In this document: piece by piece, positions 36,955 to 48,400 of the stretch
How the letters are laid out: each line of letters starts with the position of its first letter
Position numbering within the stretch: position 1 is the first letter of the stretch
DNA from: Mytilus edulis
Taxonomy: Eukaryota > Mollusca > Bivalvia > Mytilida > Mytilidae
DNA length: 64,000 nucleotides
NCBI RefSeq assembly: GCF_963676685.1
Contig: NC_092351.1
Span: 36,880,733 to 36,944,732, forward strand
Direction of reading: 5' to 3'
The notes under the pieces: model-generated
What the model was told of the DNA's origin: nothing
Database searches by the model: none
Seen by the model: only the letters and a program-made list of their open reading frames with translations
Position numbers and translations under genes: made by a program

Positions 36955-39900
36955 GAGTTGTCTTGTTTCTTTTGTACAGTGTTGTCTTGTTTCTTGTGTT
37001 CAGAGTTGTCTTGTTTCCTGTGTTCAGAGTTGTCTTGTTTCTTTTGTACAGAGTTGTCTTGTTTCTTGTGTACAGAGTTGTCTTGTTTCCTGTGTACAGA
37101 GTTGTCTTGTTTCTTGTGTTCAGAGTTGTCTTGTTTCCTGTCTACAGAGTTGTCTTGTTCCTTTTGTACAGTGTTGTCTTGTTTCTTGTGTACAGAGTTG
37201 TCTTGTTTCCTGTCTGCAGAGTTGTCTTGTTTCTTTTGTCCAGAGTTGTCTTGTTTTTTGTGTACAGAGTTGTCTTGTTTCTTTTGTACAGTGTTGTCTT
37301 GGTTTTTTTTACAGAGTTGTCTTGTTTCTTGGGTACAGAGTTGTCTTGTTTCTTTTGTACAGAGTTGTCTTGTTTCCTGTGTTCAGAGTTGTCTTGTTTC
37401 TTGTGTACAGAGTTATCTTGTTTCCTGTGTTCAGAGTTGTCTTGTTTCTTGTGTACAGAGTTGTCTTGTTTCTTTTGTACAGAGTTGTCTTGTTTCTTTT
37501 GTAAAGAGTTGTCTTGTTTCTTGTGCACAGAGCTGTCTTGTTTCTTTTGTACAGAGTTATCCTGTTACCTGTGTTCAGAGTTGTCTTGTTTCCTGTGTTC
37601 AGAGTTGTCTTGTTTCCTGTCTACAGAGTTATCTTGTTTCTTTTGTACAGTGTTGTCTTGTTTCTTGTGTACAGAGTTGTCTTGTTTCCTGTGAACAGAG
37701 TTGTCTTGTTTCTTTTGTACAGAGTTGTCTTGCTTCCTGTGTTCAGAGTTGTCTTGTTTCCTGCGTACAAAGTTGTCTTGTTTCTTGTGAACATAGTTGT
37801 CTTGTTTCCTGTCCACAGAGTTGTCTTGTTTCTTTTGTACAGTGTTGTCTTGTTTCTTGTGTACAGAGTTGTCTTGTTTCTTTTGTACAGAGTTATCGTG
37901 TTTCCTGTTTTCAGATTTGTCTTGTTTCCTGTCCACAGAGTTCTCTTGTTTCTTTTGTACAGTGTTGTTTTGTTTCTTGTGTACAGAGTTGTCTTGCTTT
38001 TTGTGTACAGAGTTATCTTGTTTCCTGTGTTCTGAGTTGTCTTGTTTCTTTTGTACAGAGTTGTCTTGTTTCTTGTGTACAAAGTTGTCTTGTTTCTTGT
38101 GAACATAGTTGTCTTGTTTCTTGTGTTCAGAGTTGTCTTGTTTCTTTTGTACAGTGTTGTCTTGTTTCTTTTGTACAGTGTTGTCTTGCTTCTTGTGTAC
38201 AGAGTTATCTTGTTTCCTGTGTTCAGAGTTGTCTTGTTTCTTTTGTACAGAGTTGTCTTGTTTCTTTTGTACAGTGTTGTCTTGTTTCTTTTGTACAGTG
38301 TTGTCTTGTTTCTTTTGTACAGAGTTGTCTTGTTTCCTGTGTACAGAGTTGTCTTGATTCCTTTATACAGAGTTGTCTTGTTTCTTTTGTACAGTGTTGT
38401 CTTGTTTCTTGTGTACAGAGTTATCTTGTTTCCTGTGTTCAGAGTTGTCTTGTTTCTTTTGTACAGAGTTGTCTTGTTTCTTTTGTACAGAGTTGTCTTG
38501 TTTCCTGTGTTCAGAGTTGTCTTGTTTCCTGTGTTCAGAGTTGTCTTGTTTCTTTTGTACAGAATTGTCTTGTTTCTTGTGTACAGAGTTGTCTTGTTTC
38601 TTTTGTACAGAGTTATCTTGTTTCCTGTGTTCAGAGTTGTCTTGTTTCTTTTGTACAGAGTTGTCTTGTTTCTTGTGTACAGAGTTGTCTTGTTTCTTTT
38701 GTACAGAGTTATCATGTTTCCTGTGTTCAGAGTTGTCTTGTTTCCTGTCTACAGAGTTGTTTTGTTTCTTTTGTACAGTGTTGTCTTGTTTCTTGTTTAT
38801 AGAGTTATCTTGTTTCCTGTGTTCAGAGTTGTCTTGTTTCTTTTGTACAGAGTTGTCTTGTTTTTTGTGTACAGAGTTGTCTTGTTTCCTGTCTTCAGAG
38901 TTGTCTTGTTTCTTTTGTACAGAGTTGTGTTGTTTCTTGTGTACATAGTTGTCTTGTTTCTTTTGTACAGAGTTATCATGTTTCCTGTGTTCAAAGTTGT
39001 CTTGTTTCCTGTGTACAGAGTTGTCTTGTTTCTTTTGTACAGTTTTGTCTTGTTTCTTGTGTTCAGAGTTGTCTTGTTTCCTGTCTACAGAGTTGTCTTG
39101 TTTCTTTTGTACAGTGTTGTCTTGTTTCTTGTGTACAGAGTTGTCTTGTTTCTTGTGTACAGAGTTATCTTGTTTCCTGTGTTCAGAGTTGTCTTGTTTC
39201 TTTTGTATAGAGTTGTCTTGTTTCTTGTGTACAGAGTTGTCTTGTTTCTTTTGTACAGTGTTGTCTTGTTTCTTGTGTTCAGAGTTGTCTTGTTTCCTGT
39301 CTACAGAGTTGTCTTGTTTCTTTTGTACAGTGTTGTCTTGTTTCTTGTGTACAGAGTTGTCTTGCTTCTTGTGTACAGAGTTATCTTGTTTCCTGTGTTC
39401 AGAGTTGTCTTGTTTCTTTTGTACAGAGTTATCTTGTTTCCTGTGTTCAGAGTTGTCTTGTTTATTTTGTACAGTTGTCTTGTTTCTTGTGTACAGAGCT
39501 GTCTTGTTTCTTTTGTACAGAGTTATCGTGTTTCCTGTGTTCAGAGTTGTCTTGTTTCCTGTGTACAGAGTTGTCTTGATTCCTGTATACAGAGTTGTCT
39601 TGTTTCTTTTGTACAGAGTTGTCCTGTTTCTTGTGTACAGAGTTGTCTTGTTTACTGTGTACAGAGTTGTCTTGTTTCTTTTGTACAGTGTTGTCTTGTT
39701 TCTTGTGTTCAGAGTTGTCTTGTTTCCTGTCTACAGAGTTGTCTTGTTTCCTGTGTACAGAGTTGTCTTGTTTTTTTTGTACAGTGTTGTCTTGTTTCTT
39801 GTGTACAGAGTTATCTTGTTTCCTGTGTTCAGAGTTGTCTTGTTTCTTTTGTACAGAGTTGTCTTGTTTCTTTTGTACAGAGTTGTCTTGTTTCCTGTGT

Positions 39901-41209
39901 TCAGAGTTGTCTTGTTTCCTGTGTTCAGAGTTGTCTTGTTTCTTTTGTACAGAATTGTCTTGTTTCTTGTGTACAGAGTTGTCTTGTTTCTTTTGTACAG
40001 AGTTATCTTGTTTCCTGTGTTCAGAGTTGTCTTGTTTCTTTTGTACAGAGTTGTCTTGTTTCTTGTGTACAGAGTTGTCTTGTTTCTTTTGTACAGAGTT
40101 ATCATGTTTCCTGTGTTCAGAGTTGTCTTGTTTCCTGTCTACAGAGTTGTCTTGTTTCTTTTGTACAGTGTTATCTTGTTTCTTGTGTATAGAGTTGTCT
40201 TGTTTCCTGTGTACATAGTTGTCTTGTTTCTTTTGTACAGAGTTGTCTTGCTTCTTGTGTACAGAGTTATCATGTTTCCTGTGTTCAGAGTTGTCTTGTT
40301 TCTTTTGTACAGAGTTGTCTTGTTTTTTGTGTACAGAGATGTCTTGTTTCCTGTATTCAGAGTTGTCTTGTTTCTTTTGTACAGAGTTGTCTTGTTTCTT
40401 GTGTACATAGTTGTCTTGTTTCTTTTGTACAGAGTTATCATGTTTCCTGTGTTCAAAGTTGTCTTGTTTCCTGTGTACAGAGTTGTCTTGTTTCTTTTGT
40501 ACAGTGTTGTCTTGTTTCTTGTGTTCAGAGTTGTCTTGTTTCCTGTCTACAGAGTTGTCTTGTTTCTTTTGTACAGTGTTGTCTTGTTTCTTGTGTACAG
40601 AGTTGTCTTGTTTCTTGTGTACAGAGTTATCTTGTTTCCTGTGTTCAGAGTTGTCTTGTTTCTTTTGTACAGAGTTGTCTTGTTTCTTGTGTACAGAGTT
40701 GTCTTGTTTCTTTTGTACAGTGTTGTCTTGTTTCTTGTGTTCAGAGTTGTCTTGTTTCCTGTCTACAGAGTTGTCTTGTTTATTTTGTACAGTGTTGTCT
40801 TGTTTCTTGTGTACAGAGTTGTATTGCTTCTTGTGTACAGAGTTATCTTGTTTCCTGTGTTCAGAGTTGTCTTGTTTCTTTTGTACAGAGTTATCTTGTT
40901 TCCTGTGTTCAGAGTTGTCTTGTTTCTTTTGTACAGTTGTCTTGTTTCTTGTGTACAGAGCTGTCTTGTTTCTTTTGTACAGAGTTATCGTGTTTCCTGT
41001 GTTCAGAGTTGTCTTGTTTCCTGTGTACAGAGTTGTCTTGATTCCTGTATAAAGAGTTGTCTTGTTTCATTTGTACAGAGTTGTCCTGTTTCTTGTGTAC
41101 AGAGTTTTCTTGTTTACTGTGCACAGAGTTGTCTTGTTTCCTGTGTAAGAAGTTGTCTTGTTTCCTGAGTACAGAGTTGTCTTGTTTCCTGTGTACAGAG
41201 TTGTCTTGT
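36955..41209. repeat. 24-bp satellite array, block 2
   Basis: About 177 units of the same 24-bp monomer. Within it, a stretch of about 1.39 kb is repeated: the rare variant AGAATTGTCT occurs at 38561 and again at 39951 with matching neighbours, so there is higher-order structure. A few units have 6-bp losses (TTTTGTACAGTTGTC), which shift frame. Confidence 0.95.
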
Positions 41210-41458
41210 CATCTTTCTTGTGTGACTTAGGAAGCCAATACATAGTGGGACACGTGGGATTTTTACACACCACACACACAACATATTATTGTCCCTTGTT
41301 GATAGAAACAGAGGAACAAAATGATTGAAAAATCCTTCATTGAGTAACAGGATGTGACTTACAATGAATCCAAATAAAATGTCAACAGTTAACTTGTTGT
41401 TTTTAGTTGCTCACGCTTAGGCATAATCCTGAAATTTCCACCCATGCACTATAAACTA
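41210..41458. repeat. unique spacer of the duplicated block, copy 2
   Basis: Same sequence as 36706-36954 at an offset of 4504 bp. After it the sequence runs into ordinary single-copy DNA at ACTAGAGCATGAAATAAGG instead of a new array. Confidence 0.9.
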
Positions 41459-41699
41459 GAGCATGAAATAAGGTCAAGCCAGCATTATGTGACAGAATTG
41501 TGCTTCATTCAAGAAACCACATATAAGTGTGAAAATAATGTCAAAACCAAAATATACATGACAAACAAAAATGCACTATTTTACATACTAATGTCATCTG
41601 TGCTTTATTTCTTGTAGAGAATATTTTCATATTGCATCTTGTTACATTTATACTTTGTTTATTGCATCATGGAAAGTAAAATGTTATAATTAAAACCTC

Positions 41700-42870
41700 A
41701 AGATAGGACCTTGGAAACAAGAGAGCACACTGAAATGCCTCGCCTTCTTCATTAATGATAATGTTGATAGTCCTAAACATAAAGCTTTACTTCAACTATC
41801 ATATAAACTTAATATGATTCAAGAAAATGAGATCAAGGTCATATAAACTGAACAAAAAATACATGTACACCTTACAATCATTCAATACACTAAATTTAGT
41901 TGACCAATTGCATGTAGTTTCTAAGAAACAGACTTAACCAAGAAAACTAAACATTGACCAATGAACCATGAAACAGAGGTCAAGGTCAGACGAACCATGC
42001 CAGGCAGACATGTACAGCTTACAATCCTTCCATACAACAAATATAGTTGACCTTTTGCTTATAGTTTGTGAAAAACTATACCAAAACACAAAAACTTAAC
42101 ACTGAGCAAGGAACCGTAAAAATGAGGTCAATGTCAAATAAAACCTGCAAGACTGACATGTACATCATAAAATATTTCCAAACACCGAATATAGTAAACC
42201 TATTGCATACAGTATAAGAAAAGAACAAAATACAAAAAATTAACTTTAACCACTGAACCATGAAAATGAGGTCAAGGTCAAATGACACCTGCCAATTGGA
42301 CATGTACACCTTACAATCATTCTGTACACCAAATATAGTAAACCTATTGCATACAGTATAAGAACAGAACAAAATGCAAAAATTTAACTTTAACCACTGA
42401 ACCATGAAAATGAGGTCATGGTCAGATGACACCTGCCAGTTGGACATCAACACCTAACAGTCCTTCCATACACTGAATATATTAGACCCATTGCTTATAG
42501 TATCTGAGATATGGACTCCATGTTGAAGACCGTACCTTGGCCTATAATGGTTTACTTTTAAGTGTAACCTGGATGCATGGAGAATTGTCTCATTGGCACT
42601 CAAACCACATCTTTTAACAATTGACCACCAAAACTTAACCTTGTACACTGATTCATGAAATGAGGTCGAGGTCAAGTGAAAATAATCTGACAACCATGAG
42701 GACCTTGCAAGGTACGCACATACTAAATATAGTAAATCCTATTACTCATAATAAGAGACAAATTAACATTACAAAAAATCTTAACTTTTTTTCAAGTAGT
42801 CACTGAACCATGAAAATGAGGACAATGGACATGGGACAGACGGAAAAAAAGTAACATAAGGCATCTATAA
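41700..42870. repeat. ~145-bp degenerate tandem repeat
   Basis: The phrase CATGTACACCTTACAATCAT, or a variant, recurs at about 41862, 42009, 42158, 42301 and 42444, at spacings of 143-149 bp, each time near ACCATGAAAATGAGGTCAAG. A dispersed tail-repeat fragment (GAGAATTGTCTCATTGGCAC) interrupts it at about 42530-42615. Confidence 0.85.
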
Positions 42871-43110
42871 ACAAAGAATGAAGCATTCAGGCCTTCCACC
42901 TTCTAAAATATAAAACGCTGCCAGATCACTGTCTCTATGTTGAGCTATCTGCTACAGGCTGGACATAAATTACAGTATCAGAGTTCATACCTAATGTTAC
43001 AATTGATTGATTTGTGGAGGAAACAATATTGCCCTACCTTTGGCAGGAAAACTGACAATCCTAGTCAAGTAAGATAAGAGTCACAAGATGGACTACTTTC
43101 TCTCTGTATT

Positions 43111-43200
43111 GAAGACCCATTGGTGGCCTTCGGCTGTTGTTTGCTCTTTGGTCGGGTTCTTGTCTCTTTGATGCATTCCCCATTTCCATTCTCACTTTTA
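43111..43200 (+). repeat. solo Naiad-type 3' tail fragment
   Basis: GAAGACCCATTGGTGGCCTT, CGGCTGTTGTTTGCTCTTTG and CATTCCCCATTTCCATTCTC match the 3' UTR tail of the Naiad at 9745-9845 on the opposite strand. No Naiad coding sequence is attached. Confidence 0.75.
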
Positions 43201-43543
43201 CTTTGTCTTAACTATGACCACTCAGTCACTGAGGCCTTATCTGATACCCAAAAGCTGAGGGGGAATAGTGAGGCTTTATTTGTTAGACAATGTCAAAAGT
43301 ATGCAATTATCATGATTATTAAAAAATAGATTTAATTAACTCATTAGTACAATATGTATAGTCTCTTTCAACCATGAATATACAAACACAATAATAAATT
43401 GCACAAGTTGTAAAATGTAAATGATCACTTGATCTGGAAGGAACAGCATTTCTCAACAAGCATCTTTCATTAGTTAAAATAAAAGTTCTATCTAAGCTCT
43501 CCATTTTTCAACCTAAATAAAAAAGAAAAAAATAATTCAGACT

Positions 43544-44843
43544 TAGGCCAATTAAAATTAATTGATAGATTTTCATCCCCGCCCGCCCCTTTAAAATCGT
43601 CCCGCCCCGATTTTTTTTATTTTGAAAAATTTACGATTTGCGGATTTGTTCATCTCCGTTTCCGGTAACCGTCAAATATTTTGTTTCCTTCCAAACTTCC
43701 TGTTTCAAATTTCGGTTTTCGTATTACTTCGAGTAATTAAATAAGATTCTGCAGCTCTATGATGACAAAATCGTTTACCGAGAATAGAGATTGATTTCAA
43801 GATGGGCATGAAATAATCGGGTTACAAGTAATACGCTGTGTCCAAGAATGCAAATCGCGGCATGACACACATTTCTGTGATTTAGAAAACTATTGATTTT
43901 TGTATTGATAAAATGACTTTGTGGAAGGAATTTTGGACTGTGAATTATACCCAAAGAGCACAAATCGTGGGACACATTCGTAGAAATGAATAAATGAAAT
44001 GACGCAAGCACGAACTTGTTAGATTTATTACAGTATAATTGAGTCAGTTCAAAAAGTCGGCAAACATACTTTAATCGGAGAGCACGAATTTCATTACAAA
44101 ATTGCTTATCTCCACCGGGACTCGAACCCGGGACCTCTGTGTTACAAGGCAGCGCGCTAACCGACTGAGCTAAAGAAGTACTTCCTTAGCTCAACTGCTT
44201 ACGGCTTACTAAGTGTTTACTAAGTTTTTCTAGGGGAAGCAATCCCGTCACACTACTTAGATTTACCCATGTCTTTTTTGTTGACAGACAGCACACACAC
44301 CTTCTGTCCCAATATCCTCAATAGAGCCATTAAACATCTTCTCCTTTTCGGTTAAGTTCATGTTTTACATATTAGTTATATTAGCATCTATAAAAAGAAT
44401 CCTAAAAGCACCAACCCTTTCGTTTTCAAAACGGTTTCATTTTATTCTGAACTCGTAATTCTTTAGTTGCATATTTGTTTCATTTTATGGAGACAAAAAA
44501 ATGGTCGCTTAAAAAGACACTAAATTTGGTGAAGGTAGTCCAACTAAAGAGAGCATTCTTCTTTTATGTTTTTGCTGTTTAGGTTTCTAAAGCAGCAATT
44601 ACATGTAAAACAATGGTTGCCAATTGAGATTTTCATTCATGTTAAGATTTGAAATATTGTGTACGATTCCTTATATATATATGTATATACATAATATAAG
44701 CTTATTATTACACTTGAATATTTGAAGAACACGTCACAAGAGGTTTCATAAGAAATAAAAATTAAAAAATTAAATCCTCCCACCCGCCCCATTTTTTTCA
44801 AAAATTTGGATGAAAATCTACTAATTAATTTTAGTTGGCCTTA
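43544..44843. mobile_element. 1.3-kb TIR element with TTA flanks
   Basis: The left end TTAGGCCAATTAAAATTAAT and the complement of the right end TAAGGCCAACTAAAATTAAT continue as matching repeats through TAGATTTTCATCC (about 35 bp). TTA flanks both ends, a likely 3-bp target duplication. The interior has no transposase frame but carries a tRNA-like sequence. Confidence 0.7.
44105..44178 (-). pseudogene. tRNA-like sequence, degenerate (Thr-TGT-like)
   Basis: On the minus strand it has TAGCTCAGTCGGTTAGCGC (A-box region) and GGTTCGAGTCC (B box) with an intact T-stem. CTTGTAA could hold a TGT anticodon. The anticodon stem and acceptor stem do not pair well, so it is most likely a tRNA pseudogene or SINE head. 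Confidence 0.5.
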
Positions 44844-45334
44844 TATCATTTCTATATATTTTATAATGTATACATGATATATTATAGTAGGAATATAATA
44901 TATACCAATGTGTTCATAAATGGAAATCAAGCCTATCAAAATAAATATACATTTAATTTTTGACAGTAATAAATTAAAGGAAGATTACATATATTTTTAA
45001 ACCAAAGCATAACTGATAAGTGTTGAATTAGTAAATCAAATAATATGCAGTCTATTTGAAAGTTTTATGCCATAATCATGATAATGGAAAAAAAACATTT
45101 AAAAAAAGCTAATATTCACACTTTTATATGCAAAATTATTCTTTGGCAAACTAAGAAAGAACTGGAAGCCTAATGATCAAGATGTTCAAGAACTGTACTA
45201 TGTCTTAATATTATACCTTCACAAATTTTGACTATGTGTTTCTTTTTTTTTTGTCTGTATCAATGCAAGCAAACAACACTAAAAACACAAAAAGAACTCA
45301 TGGATTAAAACTAATTTACAAGGGAGATAATCAC

Positions 45335-45458
45335 CTGCTTCATCCCCTGATTCCCTGTCATCTAACATGTCTGTATCTAATTCATCATCGTTTGTGTCAC
45401 TTTCATCATCATCATCTCCATCATCATCTTCCTCGTCTTCTTCTTCATCCTCCATGTG
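45335..45458 (-). CDS. ANAPC15: ANAPC15 exon 3 (acidic region)
   Basis: Between TTTTTTCAG and GTGATTAT. Encodes HMEDEEEDEEDDDGDDDDES and TNDDELDTDMLDDRESGDEA plus one base; phase 0 in, phase 1 out. Confidence 0.9.
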
Positions 45459-48400
45459 CTGAAAAAATAAAAGTTACTTTCAAAACAAATTTCATAAGTG
45501 ATTCTTTTAACAATGTTTGTTTACATAAGGCTTAGCGTCTTTTTATCTCACCTGGCCCGAAGGGCCAAGTGAGCTTTTCTCATCACTTGGCGTCCGTCGT
45601 CGTCCGTCGTCGTTAACTTTTACAAAAATCTTCTCCTCTGAAACTACTGGGCCAAATTAAACCAAACTTGGCCACAATCATCATTGGGGTATCTAGTTTA
45701 AACTAGAGGCTCTAAAGAGCCTGTGTCGCTCACCTTGGTCTATGTGCATATTTAACAAAGGACACAAATGGATTCATGACAAAATTGTATTTTGGTGATG
45801 GTGATGTGTTTGAAGTTCTTACTTTACTGAACATTCTTGCTTCTTACAATTATATCTATAATGAACTTTGCCCATTAGTAACAGAGAAAAATATTTGGTA
45901 AAAATTTACATAAATTTACCAAATTAATGAAAATTGTTAAAAATTGACTATAAAGGGCAATAACTCCTTAAGGGGTCAATTGACCATTTAGGTCATGTGG
46001 ACTTATTTGTAGATCTTACTTTGATGAACATTATCGCTGTTTACAGTTTATCGCTATCTATAATAGTATTCAAGATAATAACCAAAAACAGCAAAATTTC
46101 TTTAAAAATTACCAATTGGAGGGCAGCAACCCAACAACAGGTTGTCCAATTCATTTGAATATTTCAGGGCAGATATATATTGACTTGATTAACAATTAAA
46201 CTCCTTGTCAGATTTCCTCTAAATGATTTGGTTTCAGAGTTGTAAGCAAAAAACTACATTTTACCCCTGTTCTATTTTTAGCCGTGGTGGCCATCTTGGT
46301 TGGATGGCCAGGTCATCGGACACATTTTTCAAACAAGGTACCTTAAAGATGATTGTGGCCAAGTTTGAATTAATTTGGCCCAGTAGTTTCAGAGGAGAAG
46401 ATTTTTGTAAAAGATAACTAAGATTTACGAAAAATGGTTAAAAATTGACTATAAAGGGCAATAACTCCTAAAGGGGTCAACTGACCATTTCCGTCATGTT
46501 GACTTATTTGTAAATCTTACTTTGCTGAACATTATTGCTGTTTACAGTTTATCTCTATCTATAATAATATTCAAGATAATAACCAAAAACGGCAAAATTT
46601 CCTCAAAATTACCAATTCAGGGGCAGCAACCCAACAACAGGTTGACCGATTCATCTGAAAATTTCAGGGCAGATAGATCTTGACCTGATAAACAATTTTA
46701 CCCCACATCAGATTTGCTCTAAATGCTTTGGTTTTTGAGTTATAAGCCAAAAACTGCATTTTACCCCTATGTTCTATTTTTAGCCGTGGCGGCCATCTTG
46801 GTTGGTTGACCGGGTCACGCCACACATTTTTTAAACTAGATACCCCAAAGATGATTGTGGCCAAGTTTGGATTAATTTGGCCCAGTAGTTTCAGAGGAGA
46901 AGATTTTTGTAAAAGATTACTTAGATTTATGAAAAATGGTTAAAAATTGACTATAAAGGGCAATAACTCCTAAAGGGGTCAACTGACCATTTCGGTCATG
47001 TTGACTTACTTGTAAATCTAACTTTGCCAAACATTATTGCTGTTTACAGCTTATCTCTATCTATAATAATATTCAAGATAATAACCAAAAACAGCAAAAT
47101 TTCCTCAAAATGACCAATTCAGGGGCAGCAACCCAACAACGGGTTGACCGATTCATCTGAAAATTTCAGGGCAGATAGATCTTGACCTGATAAACATATT
47201 TACCCCATGTCAGATTTGCTCTAAATGCTTTGGTTTTTGAGTTATAAGCCAAAAACTGCATTTTACCCCTATGTTCTATTTTTAGCCGTGGCGGCCATCT
47301 TGGTTGGTTGACCGGGTCACGCCACACATTTTTTAAACTAGATACCCCAATGATGATTTTGGTCAAGTTTGGTTAAATTTGGCCCAGTAGTTTCAGAGGA
47401 GAAGATTTTTGTAAAAGTTAACGACGACGGACGACGGACGACGATGGACGATAGAGGACGACGACGGACGCCGGACGCAAAGTGATGGGAATAGCTCACT
47501 TGGCCCTTCGGGCCAGGTGAGCTAAAAATGTGTGGCGTGACCCGGCCAACCAACCAAGATGGCCGCCATGGCTAAAAATAGAACATAGGGGTAAAATGCA
47601 GTTTTCAGCTTATAACTCAAAAACCAAAGCATTTAGAGCAAATCTGACGGGGGTAAAATTGTTTATCAGGTCAAGATCTATCTGCCCTGAAATTTTCAGA
47701 TGAATCCGACAACCCGTTGTTGGGTTGCTGCCGCTGAATTGGTAATTTTAGGGAATTTTTGCTGTTTTTGGTTATTATCTTGAATATTATTATAGATAGA
47801 GATAAACTGTAAACAGCAATAATGTTCAGCAAAGTAAGATTTACAAATAAGTCAACATGACCGAAATGGTCAGTTGACCCCTTTAGGAGTTATTGCCCTT
47901 TATAGCCAATTTTTAACCATTTTTCGTAAATCTTAGTAATCTTTTACAATAATCTTCTCCTCTGAAACTACTGGGCCAAGTTCATTATAGATAGAGATAA
48001 TTGTAAGCAGCAAGAATGTTCAGTAAAGTAAGATGTACAAACACATCACCATCACCAAAACAAAATTTTGTCATGAATCCATCGGTGTCCTTTGTTTAAT
48101 ATTCACATAGACCAAGGTGAGCGACACAGGCTCTTTAGAGCCTCTAGTTTCATATACTTACCATATAAATTTATCAATATCATGAATATTGTGACTGTTC
48201 CTGTATCCTTCAATATTAGTTGGGATACAAATTTTATGAAAACATATATCCATAAAATTCAAGTTTTCCAAAATTGGTACTCACTTAAATTATAAATGTA
48301 GTCAGTATTGTGTTAACATGGTTCATGGTTGTTTATTATTTTTGAAAGCAACGCCTGTTATTCCTCGTTTTACCCTGTAATGGCTGTATGTTAGTAGAAA

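Noticed and set aside
34695-41168. Open frames of 200-739 codons on the plus strand and up to 364 on the minus strand
   Set aside because: They follow from a 24-bp repeat unit with no stop codon. Frames overlap on both strands, follow unit variants and show no gene signals.
34480-41209. CRISPR-like look of regular short repeats
   Set aside because: Units are head-to-tail with no unique spacers, no cas genes, and the DNA is eukaryotic.
42076-42693. 125- and 79-codon minus-strand frames
   Set aside because: They lie in the ~145-bp tandem repeat and simply repeat the same phrases.
44105-44178. Functional tRNA-Thr(TGT)
   Set aside because: The anticodon and acceptor stems are mismatched.
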